Shown here in pieces: positions 16,757-26,474 of a stretch of 64,000 bases of DNA. The position numbers and the translations under genes are program-made. Each line of letters opens with the position of its first letter. Within the stretch, counting starts at the first letter, position 1. A model generated the notes under the pieces. The model ran no database searches, was not told the origin of the DNA, and saw nothing but the letters and a program-made list of their open reading frames with translations. Source of the DNA: Tepidanaerobacteraceae bacterium. GTDB taxonomy: Bacteria; Bacillota; Thermosediminibacteria; Thermosediminibacterales; Tepidanaerobacteraceae. The stretch covers positions 1-64,000 of the forward strand of contig JANLFP010000010.1 of the NCBI GenBank assembly GCA_024655905.1. The letters are read 5' to 3'.

Positions 16757-19195
16757 TCATACTTCTTTATGTTCTGTCCTTGCGATTATCTCTTCCTGCA
16801 AACCCTTCGGAAGATTGACAAAATAATCGCTGTATCCGGCCACTCTTACCATCAGGTCCTGGAAATCTTTCGGCCGCTTCTGTGCCTCCCTGAGCAGTTC
16901 TACGCTTACCACATTGAACTGAACGTGATGACCTCCCATATTGAAGAAGGTTTTTATGAGCTGTGCTAGTTTCCTCAGGTTTTCCTCGCCTTCGAGCAGA
17001 TCCGGTGTCAGTTTCTGGTTCAGGAGTGCTCCGCCGGTTCTGTCCCAATCGCACTTAGAAACGGACCTGAAAACCGCAGCAATCCCTTTTTTATCGCTTC
17101 CCTGAACCGGAGAAATTCCTTCGGAGACGGGAAAACCGGCTTTTCTTCCATCAGGGGTCGCACCCGTAACTTTCCCAAAATATACATGAGCGGTGGTGGG
17201 CAAAAAGTATGCCCTCTTCGATGCTCTTCTTACCGGTGATGGCGGGTAGGCTTCAATCATCTCAACTATATTGTCGACTATTTTCTTTGCGATTTCATCG
17301 GTGTAATCATCGTCTTCCCCGTATCGCGGGGTTTTATTCAATATGATTTGCCTCATAAATTCATGCTTATCTTCAAAGTTTTGTTTGAGAGCCTCGAGAA
17401 GTTCCGGCATGGAAATTGTCTTTTTGTCAAAAACATGATATTTGATAGAGGTGAGGCTGTACGTAAGTGTGCCCAGACCAACTATTTGAACGTATTGAGT
17501 ATTGTATCTTGTGCCTCCTGAATTGTAATCCCTGGCTTTTACTACGCAGTCGTCAGTCCAAAGGGAAAGGAATGGAACGGGCATATATTTTGCAAAAAGC
17601 GCTTCAATTATGTCGTTGCCCTTCATTTTTATATCCATGAAATGTTTTACCTGCTTTGTAAAAGCTCCCCACAATTCGTCGAAAGTCTTGAAGTTCTTCG
17701 GTTCTCCCGTTTCCAAGCCCAATTTTTTGCCGCTTTGCGGATCTATGCCGTTGTTCAATGTGATTTCCAGGATTTTTGGAAGGTTGAAATATCCAGTAAG
17801 AATATAGGCTTCCTTCCCGAAGGCGCCCGTCTCAACGCATCCGCTGACACCTGCTGTGCGGGCGTCTTCCAGTTTTTTGCCCTGCCTCAGCATTTTTACG
17901 ATGACTCCATCGAAATTGAAGAACGGCGGCTCTCCAAATCCGGGTCCCACAACTTTTATTGCCTTGAGCAGGAAGCGCTCGGGGTTTTTGTCGCTAACCA
18001 GCACGGCGGTATTGGGCTGCAAAGTCCGTATCTCGTCAAGGACCTCCAGGAGCAAATATGAGACTTCATTTACGCCATCCGAACCGTCTTTCTTCAACCC
18101 TCCTATATTGATTTTTGTAAAGTCATTGTAAGTGAAGCTTTCTTCTGCCGTGACCCCAACCTTTGGTACTGCCGGCTGATTGTTAATCTTTATCCAAAAG
18201 GCCTCCAGCAGTTCTTTGGCTTTTTCTCTGGTAAGTTTTCCCTCCGCCACATCCTTTTCATAGAACGGGTACAGATGCTGGTCCATACGGCCGGGGTTGT
18301 AGGAGTCCCACGGATTTGTCTCATAGACTACTCCAACATGGACAAACCAGTAATGCTGGAGCGCTTCCCAGAATGTCCCGGGAGCGTGGGCTGGAACGCG
18401 GCGGCATATTCTGGCCATTTCATTTAATTCTTTCCTTCTCTCTGCGTCTTTTTCTTCCTCAGCCATTTTCTCAAGCTTTTCCGCATATCGCTCGGCGTAA
18501 ACGAGCATCGCGTCCGCCGCGATATCCATGGCCTTAAGCTCCTCGATTTTATCAAAGTAATCCGGATCGTTGGGTTCCATTTCCCGTATTTTGCTTCTAA
18601 TTTCTTCTTTTATTTCTAAAAGCCCTTTTCCGAAAATTCTTTCGCCACCGGCGGTGTGGCCGGGAGCCCTTTGCTCCATGAATTCCGTCCATATCCCTGC
18701 TTCATAAGCTTCTATCCACTCTTCGGGGAGATTGTCAAAGATGATTTCCCTCAATGTGGCGCCTTTCCATGCGGGGATAACTTCCTTCTCATACAATTCC
18801 CTGGTTTTTTCGTCCACCTTATAAGGCATGTTCTCTCTGGAGTTCAAGATTTCAAGGTCCTGCATGCTGTGAGTGCACATTTCCGGATATGTGGGCACTT
18901 CCTGCGGCCCGGTCCCTCTCAAACCCACAATCAGCTGTCCATCTTCAACCGGCAGGCTCACGCGCTCCATCAGGTACTTGAAGGCCATCGCGCGCTGCAC
19001 GGGAATCGATTTGCCGGCGGCAATTCCGCTTTTGTAGAATTCGGTAATGATTCTTGCCCTTTCATCGGATATCCTGACTTCTGCCCCCACGCTCTCCTCC
19101 CTGAGTTTTGCGATTCTTTCGTTCATCGGCCTGACGGCAGCCCTCTTTTTTTGCATCTCTTTTTCAACGGCCAGACATCCTAAGGAATCACTCAT
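16757..19195 (-). CDS. hypD: glycyl radical enzyme, probable trans-4-hydroxy-L-proline dehydratase
   Basis: An oxygen-sensitive glycyl radical enzyme of 812 residues. The radical motif is RVAGYSD (Gly787) and the thiyl cysteine is Cys453 in SGCVETG. Compared from memory with Clostridioides difficile HypD, the catalytic and pocket residues are all present with the same spacing: Phe172, His180, Asp297, Ser353, Phe359, Cys453, Glu455, Tyr469, Thr667. This predicts dehydration of trans-4-hydroxyproline to pyrroline-5-carboxylate. The N-terminus is about 20 residues longer than HypD, but GGAGGCGG supports this ATG. No P5C reductase (proC) lies nearby. A sigma-54 type promoter precedes it. Confidence 0.82.
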   Translation of the reverse strand: MSDSLGCLAVEKEMQKKRAAVRPMNERIAKLREESVGAEVRISDERARIITEFYKSGIAAGKSIPVQRAMAFKYLMERVSLPVEDGQLIVGLRGTGPQEVPTYPEMCTHSMQDLEILNSRENMPYKVDEKTRELYEKEVIPAWKGATLREIIFDNLPEEWIEAYEAGIWTEFMEQRAPGHTAGGERIFGKGLLEIKEEIRSKIREMEPNDPDYFDKIEELKAMDIAADAMLVYAERYAEKLEKMAEEEKDAERRKELNEMARICRRVPAHAPGTFWEALQHYWFVHVGVVYETNPWDSYNPGRMDQHLYPFYEKDVAEGKLTREKAKELLEAFWIKINNQPAVPKVGVTAEESFTYNDFTKINIGGLKKDGSDGVNEVSYLLLEVLDEIRTLQPNTAVLVSDKNPERFLLKAIKVVGPGFGEPPFFNFDGVIVKMLRQGKKLEDARTAGVSGCVETGAFGKEAYILTGYFNLPKILEITLNNGIDPQSGKKLGLETGEPKNFKTFDELWGAFTKQVKHFMDIKMKGNDIIEALFAKYMPVPFLSLWTDDCVVKARDYNSGGTRYNTQYVQIVGLGTLTYSLTSIKYHVFDKKTISMPELLEALKQNFEDKHEFMRQIILNKTPRYGEDDDYTDEIAKKIVDNIVEMIEAYPPSPVRRASKRAYFLPTTAHVYFGKVTGATPDGRKAGFPVSEGISPVQGSDKKGIAAVFRSVSKCDWDRTGGALLNQKLTPDLLEGEENLRKLAQLIKTFFNMGGHHVQFNVVSVELLREAQKRPKDFQDLMVRVAGYSDYFVNLPKGLQEEIIARTEHKEV

Positions 19196-19260
19196 TGTTT
19201 CCGCCTCCTCAATATTTATTTTACTAAAGATAAATAATTACATTTCCATTTTGATTATTA

Positions 19261-19276
19261 TGCAATATTTTTGCCA
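19261..19276 (-). promoter_or_regulatory. sigma-54 (-24/-12) promoter of hypDE
   Basis: Read on the minus strand the element is TGGCAAAAATATTGCA. GG and GC are separated by exactly 10 nt, as sigma-54 requires. Only the less conserved CG after TGGCA differs from consensus. The predicted start is about 55 nt before the hypD ATG. It implies that an enhancer-binding activator is needed; none is encoded in this window. Confidence 0.65.
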
Positions 19277-19338
19277 ACATGCCGATTAATAAATAGGAGA
19301 CTTTAATTTATATCACAGTTGTATAATTGACAGCAATT

Positions 19339-19347
19339 TGCAATGCA
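19339..19347. promoter_or_regulatory. possible activator half-site pair upstream of hypDE
   Basis: TGCAATGCA, two TGCA blocks in a row, lies about 65 nt upstream of the -24 element of the hypDE promoter. A longer relative, TGCATTAATGCA, lies upstream of the other sigma-54 promoter (26671-26682). Their position suits enhancer sites, but the motif is short. Confidence 0.25.
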
Positions 19348-19430
19348 CCATTTTTAGTATATGATAACCGCCTATTTATAAGACAATATCCCGTTTCAAA
19401 TACTTTTTCCCCCAACAATGCCCTCCAACT

Positions 19431-20393
19431 TTAATATAGATGGCACGCTACAAAGTGCTCTCCGCCAGAATTTTTTAATTCAGGCTTTACTTCTTCGCAT
19501 ATCGGCTTTGCAAAGCCGCATCTTTTTTTAAACAGACAGCCTTGCGGAGGATTTATAGGACTTGGAACGTCTCCTTCGAGGAGCAGTCTCTGGCGGCTCC
19601 TCTCCAATTTAGGGTCTGCAATCGGTATTGCAGAAATGAGAGCTTTTGTATACGGATGCAAGGGATGCTCATATAATTCAATGCTTTCGGCAAGTTCAAC
19701 AATATTTCCCAAGTACATAACGGCAACTCTGTCAGATATGTGTTTTACCATGCGCAAGTCGTGCGCAATAAATAGGTAAGTAAGCTTTAACTCCTGCTGC
19801 AGCTTTATTAGCAGGTTTACAATTTGAGCCTGAATCGATACATCCAGTGCAGAAATTGGTTCATCGCAAACAATGAATTTAGGTTCTATGGCTAGAGCTC
19901 TGGCAATTCCGATTCTTTGCCTTTGTCCTCCCGAAAATTCATGAGGATATCTGTCCGCATGTTCTTTATTCAGGCCAACGATATTGAGCAATTCATATAT
20001 TCTATGCGTTCTCTCCTTTCCTTTGTATAAATTGTGTATATCAATGCCTTCTCCTATTATGTCCCTTACTGTCATGCGTGGATCGAGGGAAGCATAGGGA
20101 TCCTGGAATATCATTTGAGCTTTTTTGCAAAACTCTCTGGCTGCTCGGCCTTTTAGCTGGTGCACATTTTCACCTTCAAACAGCACTTCGCCAGCTGTAG
20201 GCTCATATAATCTCACCAGAACCCGTCCCGTGGTGGATTTGCCGCATCCGCTTTCGCCCACAAGGCCTAATGTTTCGCCTTCTCTAATAAAAAAATTGAC
20301 ATTGTCAATAGCCTTCAGCATTTGGCCGTATCCAACATCAAAATATTTTTTCAAATTTTTTACTTCAAGCAGATAATTATATTCAAATACCAT
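19431..20393 (-). CDS. oppF: oligopeptide ABC transporter ATPase, F-type subunit
   Basis: One of two ATPases of the peptide importer, 320 residues. Walker A is GESGCGKST, the signature FSGGQRQR and Walker B FIVCDEPISALD. The C-terminal oligopeptide/dipeptide domain with INPPQGCLFKKRCGFAKPICEE carries the Cys set that holds an iron-sulfur cluster in some family members. It is the last gene of the operon and overlaps oppD by 11 nt. Confidence 0.92.
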   Translation of the reverse strand: MVFEYNYLLEVKNLKKYFDVGYGQMLKAIDNVNFFIREGETLGLVGESGCGKSTTGRVLVRLYEPTAGEVLFEGENVHQLKGRAAREFCKKAQMIFQDPYASLDPRMTVRDIIGEGIDIHNLYKGKERTHRIYELLNIVGLNKEHADRYPHEFSGGQRQRIGIARALAIEPKFIVCDEPISALDVSIQAQIVNLLIKLQQELKLTYLFIAHDLRMVKHISDRVAVMYLGNIVELAESIELYEHPLHPYTKALISAIPIADPKLERSRQRLLLEGDVPSPINPPQGCLFKKRCGFAKPICEEVKPELKNSGGEHFVACHLY

Positions 20394-21408
20394 CGCTCTT
20401 GCCCCCCGACTTTAGAGACTGCCGAATCTTTTGAGCCTTTTCATGAAGAAGCCAACATGCGCATTGATGCCCTTCGCCCAAATCAATCATTTCAGGATAT
20501 ATTGATTTGCATATTTTCATTGCATAGGCACAACGCGCTGCAAAGCCGCATCCGTCAGGAGGCGAGAACAAATCCGGCGGCGTGCCCTCTATTGACGCCA
20601 GCTTTCCTTTCTTATCCAAATTCAATCCGGGAACGGAATTCAAAAGGCCCCAAGTATACGGGTGCTGGGGATAATAAAATATATCATTGACATTCCCCGA
20701 TTCTACTATTTTGCCGGCATAAAACACCAGCACCCTGTCGGCCATATTTGCAACAACACCGAGGTCATGGGTTATCAGCATTATTGAAGTATCGAACTTT
20801 TTTTGCAAGGATTTCATCAAATCCAAAATCTGGGCTTGTATGGTAACATCCAGTGCAGTAGTAGGTTCATCTGCAATTAAAAGCCTTGGATTGCACGCCA
20901 TTGCCATTGCTATCATGACACGCTGCCTCATCCCTCCGGAAAACTCGTGGGGATACTGGCGCATCCTTTTTTCGGGATTAGGCATGCCGACAAAATTGAG
21001 CATCTCGATAACTCTATTGATTGCCTTCCTCTTGTTTAATTTTGTATGTCTTTCTATGGCTTCCTGTATCTGTTTTCCTATGGTCATTGTTGGATTCAAA
21101 TATGTCATGGGGTCCTGAAATATCATGCCTATTTTAGAACCCCTTATTTCCATCATGCCTTTTTTGCTCAGTTTCAACAAATCTATATTATCAAATATTA
21201 TTTCGCCGCCTGTTATTTCACCGGGCGGAGAAGGAATAAGACCCATTATGGCTTTTGAAGTTACGCTCTTTCCGCATCCCGACTCGCCGACAACAGCTAC
21301 GCATTCTCCTTCATCCAAATAAAACGATACTCCCCTTACAGCATTTACCTGGCCGCCATAGGTTTTAAAATTTACTTTTAGGTCTCTTACTTCCAATAAT
21401 CTGCCCAT
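20383..21408 (-). CDS. oppD: oligopeptide ABC transporter ATPase, D-type subunit
   Basis: The partner ATPase, 341 residues. Walker A is GESGCGKSV, the signature FSGGMRQR and Walker B LLIADEPTTALD. The C-terminal region LFSPPDGCGFAARCAYAMKICKS is the oligopeptide transporter extension with conserved cysteines. It is cotranscribed with the two permeases upstream. Confidence 0.92.
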   Translation of the reverse strand: MGRLLEVRDLKVNFKTYGGQVNAVRGVSFYLDEGECVAVVGESGCGKSVTSKAIMGLIPSPPGEITGGEIIFDNIDLLKLSKKGMMEIRGSKIGMIFQDPMTYLNPTMTIGKQIQEAIERHTKLNKRKAINRVIEMLNFVGMPNPEKRMRQYPHEFSGGMRQRVMIAMAMACNPRLLIADEPTTALDVTIQAQILDLMKSLQKKFDTSIMLITHDLGVVANMADRVLVFYAGKIVESGNVNDIFYYPQHPYTWGLLNSVPGLNLDKKGKLASIEGTPPDLFSPPDGCGFAARCAYAMKICKSIYPEMIDLGEGHQCACWLLHEKAQKIRQSLKSGGKSDGI

Positions 21409-21440
21409 TTTTTACCCCCTGCTTCAAGCCTGCATCATTA

Positions 21441-22391
21441 TCATCTTGATGACCCGCGCATTTTCGGATCCAATGCATCTCTCAAACCATCACCAAGCAA
21501 ATTAAGGGAAAGCATCGTGGTGCTGATGAAAAAAGACGGCAAAAACATTTCCCACGGGTAAACCCTGAAAGTTTGTGAACCCGCCTGCGCAAGCTGCCCC
21601 CAGCTCGTATCAGGAGGCTGAATACCAATGCCGATATAGCTTAAAAAAGCTTCTCCGAATATTGCTCCGGGAATTGCCATCGTTATATTTGTAATTAGGA
21701 GCCCCATCATATTGGGTATTAGGTGTTTCAGAATGATTCTCATGCTGCTCGCACCCAGCACTTTCGATGCCAGCACAAATTCCTGATTCTTTAGCTGCAG
21801 CACCTGTCCCCTGACAAAACGCGCACTTCCTATCCAGCCTATGATCACCATGGCTATTATTAGGCTGGTCATTCCGGACCCTCCTCTGACCATCATGACA
21901 AGTATCGCCACAATCAGTGAAGGTATTCCATAAAGCACATCGATTATCCTCATGATTATCATGTCTACGGCACCGCCAAAATAGCCCGATATGCCGCCTA
22001 TAATGATACCTATAATCTGATTGAGCAGAGTGACGGCAAATCCGATTGTAAGGGATACCCTTGCTCCCAGCCATATTCTTACCCAAAGATCGCGGCCTAG
22101 AGAATCGGTACCAAACCAGTGCTTAAGGCTTGGAAGTTGATCAGTTGCAGTTGAATTGGTGGTTCTATAGTCCATAGAATTCAGATAAGGTCCAATTATT
22201 GCCATAATAATATAAAATATTATTATGAAAAGACCCAACATCGCTACTTTGTTTTTTTTCAATCTCGTCCATGCATCCTGCCAGTATGTGAGGCTTGGCC
22301 TGGTTATAGCATTGTAATTTTCTACATCTTTTCCGACAACTGTAAACATGCCATCGTTTAAAATAATTGGGTTCTGCATCGTCTGTTTCAC
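21441..22391 (-). CDS. oppC: oligopeptide ABC transporter permease, C-type subunit
   Basis: A membrane permease of 316 residues. It has the long N-terminal cytoplasmic stretch and first helix typical of OppC/DppC (AMLGLFIIIFYIIMAIIGPYL), about six helices in all. The EAA-type loop is QEFVLASKVLGASSMRIILKHLIPNMMG. The gene starts 2 nt from the end of oppB. Confidence 0.92.
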   Translation of the reverse strand: MKQTMQNPIILNDGMFTVVGKDVENYNAITRPSLTYWQDAWTRLKKNKVAMLGLFIIIFYIIMAIIGPYLNSMDYRTTNSTATDQLPSLKHWFGTDSLGRDLWVRIWLGARVSLTIGFAVTLLNQIIGIIIGGISGYFGGAVDMIIMRIIDVLYGIPSLIVAILVMMVRGGSGMTSLIIAMVIIGWIGSARFVRGQVLQLKNQEFVLASKVLGASSMRIILKHLIPNMMGLLITNITMAIPGAIFGEAFLSYIGIGIQPPDTSWGQLAQAGSQTFRVYPWEMFLPSFFISTTMLSLNLLGDGLRDALDPKMRGSSR

Positions 22392-22392
22392 C

Positions 22393-23313
22393 TTACTTTC
22401 CGGATATTCTTATTCTCGGGTCGACTAATCCGTAGATTACATCGACGATAAAATTTGCTGCTACGAGAAATACCCCGTAGAAAACCGTCATGCCAAGTAT
22501 CATACTGTAATCAAGATCATTAATGCCTGATACATAAAACCTTCCCATTCCAGGTATTGCATATATCTGTTCAATAACGAAAGTGCCCGTCAGAATTCCT
22601 GCGGTAATAGGTCCCAATATTGTCACTACAGGCAGTATGGCATTCCTGAGCTGATGCCTCGTGATTATCTGCCATGACGATAGGCCCTTTGCCTGTGCAG
22701 TCATAATATAATCCTGATTTATTACTTCCAGCATGCTTGCCCTCATTGTCCTCGTTATAACCGCAAGAGTATAAAGCGACAGCGCAAAAACCGGAAGTAC
22801 GGTATATCTAAATCCTTCCCATCTCGCTATCGGAAACATCTTGAGCTTCAAACCAAAAATATATTGGAGCAGTGAACCATTTATAAAATCAGGCACTGAT
22901 ACCCCGACTATGGCAATAAATACACAAAAATAATCGAAAAACTTCCCATTATTCAGCGCTGCCATAATTCCAAGAAAAAGGCCTAGTATCGTTGCAAGAA
23001 CTATTGACCTTATGCCCAAATCTGCAGAAACTGGAAATGTCTGGGCAAGTATGGTATTTACGCTCCTATTGCTGTATTTTAATGAAAGGCCCAAATCCCC
23101 GCGCAAAAGATTGCCGATGTAGTGAAAGTATTGCACATAGAGAGGTTTGTCAAAACCATAATATGCCATCATGTTTGCTTTAATTTCAGGAGTCATCTTT
23201 TCACTGGTAAAAGGATCTCCCGGCATCAACCTCACGAGTATGAAGACCGTAGTCACGAGCACCAGTACCGTAAACAAAGAAATTATAAACCTTTTCAGTA
23301 TATATCTTCCCAA
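22393..23313 (-). CDS. oppB: oligopeptide ABC transporter permease, B-type subunit
   Basis: A membrane permease of 306 residues with six helices. The start RYILKRFIISLFTVLVLVTTVFILVRLMPGDPF is the classic OppB/DppB opening. The loop YIMTAQAKGLSSWQIITRHQLRNAILPVVTILG is the ATPase contact. GGGAGGC precedes the start. A 278-nt structured gap separates it from oppA. Confidence 0.92.
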   Translation of the reverse strand: MGRYILKRFIISLFTVLVLVTTVFILVRLMPGDPFTSEKMTPEIKANMMAYYGFDKPLYVQYFHYIGNLLRGDLGLSLKYSNRSVNTILAQTFPVSADLGIRSIVLATILGLFLGIMAALNNGKFFDYFCVFIAIVGVSVPDFINGSLLQYIFGLKLKMFPIARWEGFRYTVLPVFALSLYTLAVITRTMRASMLEVINQDYIMTAQAKGLSSWQIITRHQLRNAILPVVTILGPITAGILTGTFVIEQIYAIPGMGRFYVSGINDLDYSMILGMTVFYGVFLVAANFIVDVIYGLVDPRIRISGK

Positions 23314-23368
23314 ATGTTTTGCCTCCCTTCGAGGTTGAACCTTTAAAATGAAAGTAGAAAACCTCTCT

Positions 23369-23514
23369 CTGCGGCTATAAATAAAGAGGCCTTGGTTCAG
23401 ACGGGGTTTCCCCGAAATTCGAGGTTAGATGTTCGATTAAGTTTGAATTGCCTTTCGGGCAATTTCTTCTATGTCGAATTTCTCGCTTCGAACTTCGAAG
23501 AAACCTTAGCCGCA
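23369..23514 (-). other. structured oppA-oppB intercistronic region
   Basis: A closing helix TGCGGCTA (23369-23376) with TAGCCGCA (23507-23514) encloses several hairpins. These are CGGGG-TTT-CCCCG (23402-23414), AATTGCC-TTTCG-GGCAATT (23446-23464) and a longer stem GAAATTCG with CGAATTTC (23414-23421, 23475-23482). Such a fold could protect the oppA message, so that binding protein outnumbers permease. No reading frame makes sense here. Confidence 0.55.
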
Positions 23515-23591
23515 CTTATGCATAAATCATGGGACACACGCCTCCTCTTCCGGAACGTGCGCCCATTTAATTGCTTTCAATGAATGCTTTT

Positions 23592-25247
23592 TTACTCGAA
23601 ATATGCAAATACAAAATCCAGATCTGAGCCGATAAAATACCTTGACATACCCTTTAGATTATCTTTTTCAAGGTACCCAACCTGTCTGCACTGCAGAGGT
23701 ACAAATGGACACTCTTCAACGAGTATCTTCTCCGCATCCCAGAAATATTGCTGTCTCTTAACCGCATCAGCTTCGGTTCTGGCTGCTTCTATCAACTTAT
23801 CAAACTCTGCATTGCTCCAGCCGGTAGAGTTTTGGCTGTTATTGCTCTCAAACAGCTCAAGATATGTCATCGGGTCGTCATAGTCGGGCATCCAGCCATT
23901 GTATACGGCATCATACTGTTTTGCGGTATCATCGGCCAATTTCTGTTTATAAGTAACCAGCTTTATTGTGACTGCAATGCCGAGATTCCTCGTCAATTGA
24001 TCCTGCAGCACTTCTGCAAGCGCCTTATCTGCAGCCGAATCAGAAAACTTCAATTCCAGGGTTATGTCTTTAGGGTCCTTGATATTAAGCGCAGACATTG
24101 CCTTGGCAAGATATTCCTTTGCTTTGGCAGCATCTCCGGTTTTGGGATAAATATCTATGGGACATTCTTCTGTGTATTTTCCGCCTTTCGCTCCCGCAAC
24201 CATCGGAAGCACCAGTCTTGTATATGGGAGATACAGGCCCTTTGTGGCAGTGTTCACGTATTCTTCCCTATTTATAGCATAGTTCAGCGCCTTCCTGAAA
24301 TCTTCATTGGCCAACCAGGGTTTACCCGGGGCGTTAAGATTCAGCCTCAGCCAGTCAACTGCTCCATTCATGATGAGCTTGACTTTGGGATTATCTTTAT
24401 ACTTGTCCCATAATGCATTCGGTATGGAAACAAAATCAAGCTCTCCGTTTTCATACATGCTCAGGGCGGTATTGGGGTCGGTTATCTGAAGTATATTTAC
24501 TTTATCCAATTTTATGGCGTCTTTGTTCCAGTAATCGGGATTTTTTTCGAGAGTTACGCCGGATTCATGCTTCCATTCCTTTAAAATAAATGGGCCGTTA
24601 TAAACATTGTTTTCTGCTTCAAGTGCAAAATTGTTGCCATATTTCTCAACGATATCTTCCCTGGTCGGCATGAAGCACGCAAGGCTGAGATATCCCAGGA
24701 AATAAGCAGCAGGATTGGTTAGTTTTATTTCTAAAGTCTTTTCATCAATGGCTTTTACTCCGAGCTGATTTACATCCGTTATTTTCCCGCTGTTGTATTC
24801 ATAACCGTTTAATATGCAGTATCCTGCAAAGGCATATGGTGAACTTGTTTTGGGATTGAGCAGTCTTCTAATGCCGTATTCAAAATTATAGGCTGTAACC
24901 GGCTGCCCATCAGACCATTTTGCATCCCTAAGATGGAACGTATAGGTCTTTCCGTCACTCGAAATGTCCCACTTTTCCGCCATGCCCGGCTGTACCTTGC
25001 CATCATGCAGCCTCACAAGTCCCTCGAAAATCGCATTGGCGACCTCGGCAGATTGCATGGAATTCATAAGTTGCGGATCAAGGCTGGGTATTTCAGCCGT
25101 CTGCGCGAAAGTCAATACTTGAGATTTGCTGGCAGATTCCGTATTGCCTTTTTCCGCCGAATTTTTGCTCCCGCAGCCCACAAATGCTGTTCCGGCCATC
25201 AGGATCACCATCAATAAAGCAAGAATTGATACAAGTTTCTTTTTCAT
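23592..25247 (-). CDS. oppA: oligopeptide-binding lipoprotein
   Basis: The extracellular receptor of the peptide importer, 551 residues, SBP family 5. The signal peptide ends in lipobox FVGC (Cys25). The family signature appears as GMAEKWDISSDGKTYTFHLRDAKWSDGQPVTAYNFEYGIRR (about 95-135). It lies 32 nt after the Xaa-Pro peptidase gene, so the two share a message. Together with the peptidases this suggests uptake of proline- or hydroxyproline-containing peptides; the ligand itself cannot be read from sequence. Confidence 0.9.
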   Translation of the reverse strand: MKKKLVSILALLMVILMAGTAFVGCGSKNSAEKGNTESASKSQVLTFAQTAEIPSLDPQLMNSMQSAEVANAIFEGLVRLHDGKVQPGMAEKWDISSDGKTYTFHLRDAKWSDGQPVTAYNFEYGIRRLLNPKTSSPYAFAGYCILNGYEYNSGKITDVNQLGVKAIDEKTLEIKLTNPAAYFLGYLSLACFMPTREDIVEKYGNNFALEAENNVYNGPFILKEWKHESGVTLEKNPDYWNKDAIKLDKVNILQITDPNTALSMYENGELDFVSIPNALWDKYKDNPKVKLIMNGAVDWLRLNLNAPGKPWLANEDFRKALNYAINREEYVNTATKGLYLPYTRLVLPMVAGAKGGKYTEECPIDIYPKTGDAAKAKEYLAKAMSALNIKDPKDITLELKFSDSAADKALAEVLQDQLTRNLGIAVTIKLVTYKQKLADDTAKQYDAVYNGWMPDYDDPMTYLELFESNNSQNSTGWSNAEFDKLIEAARTEADAVKRQQYFWDAEKILVEECPFVPLQCRQVGYLEKDNLKGMSRYFIGSDLDFVFAYFE

Positions 25248-25279
25248 TAATGCTAAGCCCCCTTGTTTTAAATGTATTT

Positions 25280-26353
25280 CTATATTATGATAAGATGCTT
25301 TGGCGACTTTGTGATGATTTCACATCCGTCTTTTGTTACTGCGACTGTATCCTCGATTCTGACACCCCCCCATCCTGGTATATATATGCCCGGTTCTACG
25401 GTTACTACATTACCTTCTTCAAGAGTCGAAGTGGATTTAGCTGACATAGACGGCTCTTCATGAATTTCAAGACCTACACCATGTCCTAATCCATATTCAA
25501 ACACCTCCTTGATTCCTGCTTCTATGATAATATCTCTTGCCAGCTTATCTACTGTTTTGCATTCTACCCCCGCCTTTATAATCTTTATCGACTCCTCCTG
25601 TGACTTTTTGACGATGTTGTAAATGCTTATTTGCTTTTCGCTTGCCTTGCCCAATACCACGGTACGGGTCATGTCAGACCTGTAGCCGTTATACATGGAA
25701 CCAACATCGATGGTTATAAAATCTCCTTCTTCCACGGGCTTATTGGAAGGAACTGCATGAGGCTTTGAACTGTTTTTCCCAGATGCAACGATTATTGAAA
25801 ACCCTATATCTTCGGCTCCTTTTTTCCGTATAACGTATGCGAGCTCCCTTTCGATATCCCTCTCAGTCACTCCGGGTTTAATATATTTTAAAATTTCGTC
25901 AAAAGCTTCATCTGTAATCTCCGCTGCTTTCTTTATGCACTCGATTTCTTCGCTGTCCTTTACACTCCTTACTTTCTCAACCAATCCTATGGTGCCTACT
26001 AGCTCTACATCGCCCAAACCGTTCTTCAATTTTTCGTATAGATCCACGCTGACGCAGTTTTTCTCAAAACCCAATCTTTTTATAACGAATTTATCGCATA
26101 CGGATTTTATCGTCTCCGGCAAATCGGGATTTGGTGAACGCCATTTAATTACTTCGAAGCCTGGGCATTCCTGTTCAGCCTGCTCGGTGTACCTGGAATC
26201 CGTTATAAAAGCTCTCCCTTTTTTCGATATTACCGCATACGATTCGGAACCGGTAAAGCCGCTCAAATAGCGCAAATTGGCATCCTTCACCAGCAGCATC
26301 CCATCCAAATTTTCTTTTTCCATAACATCAAGCAATTTTTCAATACGCTCCAT
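25280..26353 (-). CDS. pepQ: M24 Xaa-Pro peptidase heading the opp operon
   Basis: A creatinase-fold metallopeptidase of about 357 residues that cleaves peptide bonds before proline or hydroxyproline. The metal ligands are [16 protein letters not shown] (two Asp), [11 protein letters not shown] (His), [11 protein letters not shown] and [10 protein letters not shown] (two Glu). The N-terminal half is the creatinase/prolidase domain. I take ATG at 26353, because GGGAG lies 11 nt upstream; the open frame extends six codons further to a TTG. It is first in an operon with oppABCDF, under a sigma-54 type promoter. Dipeptidase versus aminopeptidase P activity is not decidable here. Confidence 0.87.
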   Translation of the reverse strand: MERIEKLLDVMEKENLDGMLLVKDANLRYLSGFTGSESYAVISKKGRAFITDSRYTEQAEQECPGFEVIKWRSPNPDLPETIKSVCDKFVIKRLGFEKNCVSVDLYEKLKNGLGDVELVGTIGLVEKVRSVKDSEEIECIKKAAEITDEAFDEILKYIKPGVTERDIERELAYVIRKKGAEDIGFSIIVASGKNSSKPHAVPSNKPVEEGDFITIDVGSMYNGYRSDMTRTVVLGKASEKQISIYNIVKKSQEESIKIIKAGVECKTVDKLARDIIIEAGIKEVFEYGLGHGVGLEIHEEPSMSAKSTSTLEEGNVVTVEPGIYIPGWGGVRIEDTVAVTKDGCEIITKSPKHLIII

Positions 26354-26474
26354 GATTTTGCACACTCCCAAAAATTTTTATTTTATATGACTTGACTTAT
26401 CAACAGTTTTTTATGATGTGGTTATGGCTTTATGTATCTTTGTCTAATAAAGCCCTATTTATGTTTAAATCTTT

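Noticed and set aside
16757-19195. Pyruvate formate-lyase, glycerol dehydratase or choline TMA-lyase
   Set aside because: PFL needs two adjacent cysteines at the active site, and here the motif is GCVETG. The other residues match hydroxyproline dehydratase, and no 1,2-propanediol, glycerol or choline partner genes are nearby.
23748-24413. Long plus-strand open frame (221 aa) opposite oppA
   Set aside because: It is antisense to a well-supported gene, has no ribosome site and a composition unlike a protein.
26354-26371. TTG start for the first M24 peptidase
   Set aside because: The six extra codons contain the likely GGGAG ribosome site of the ATG at 26353.
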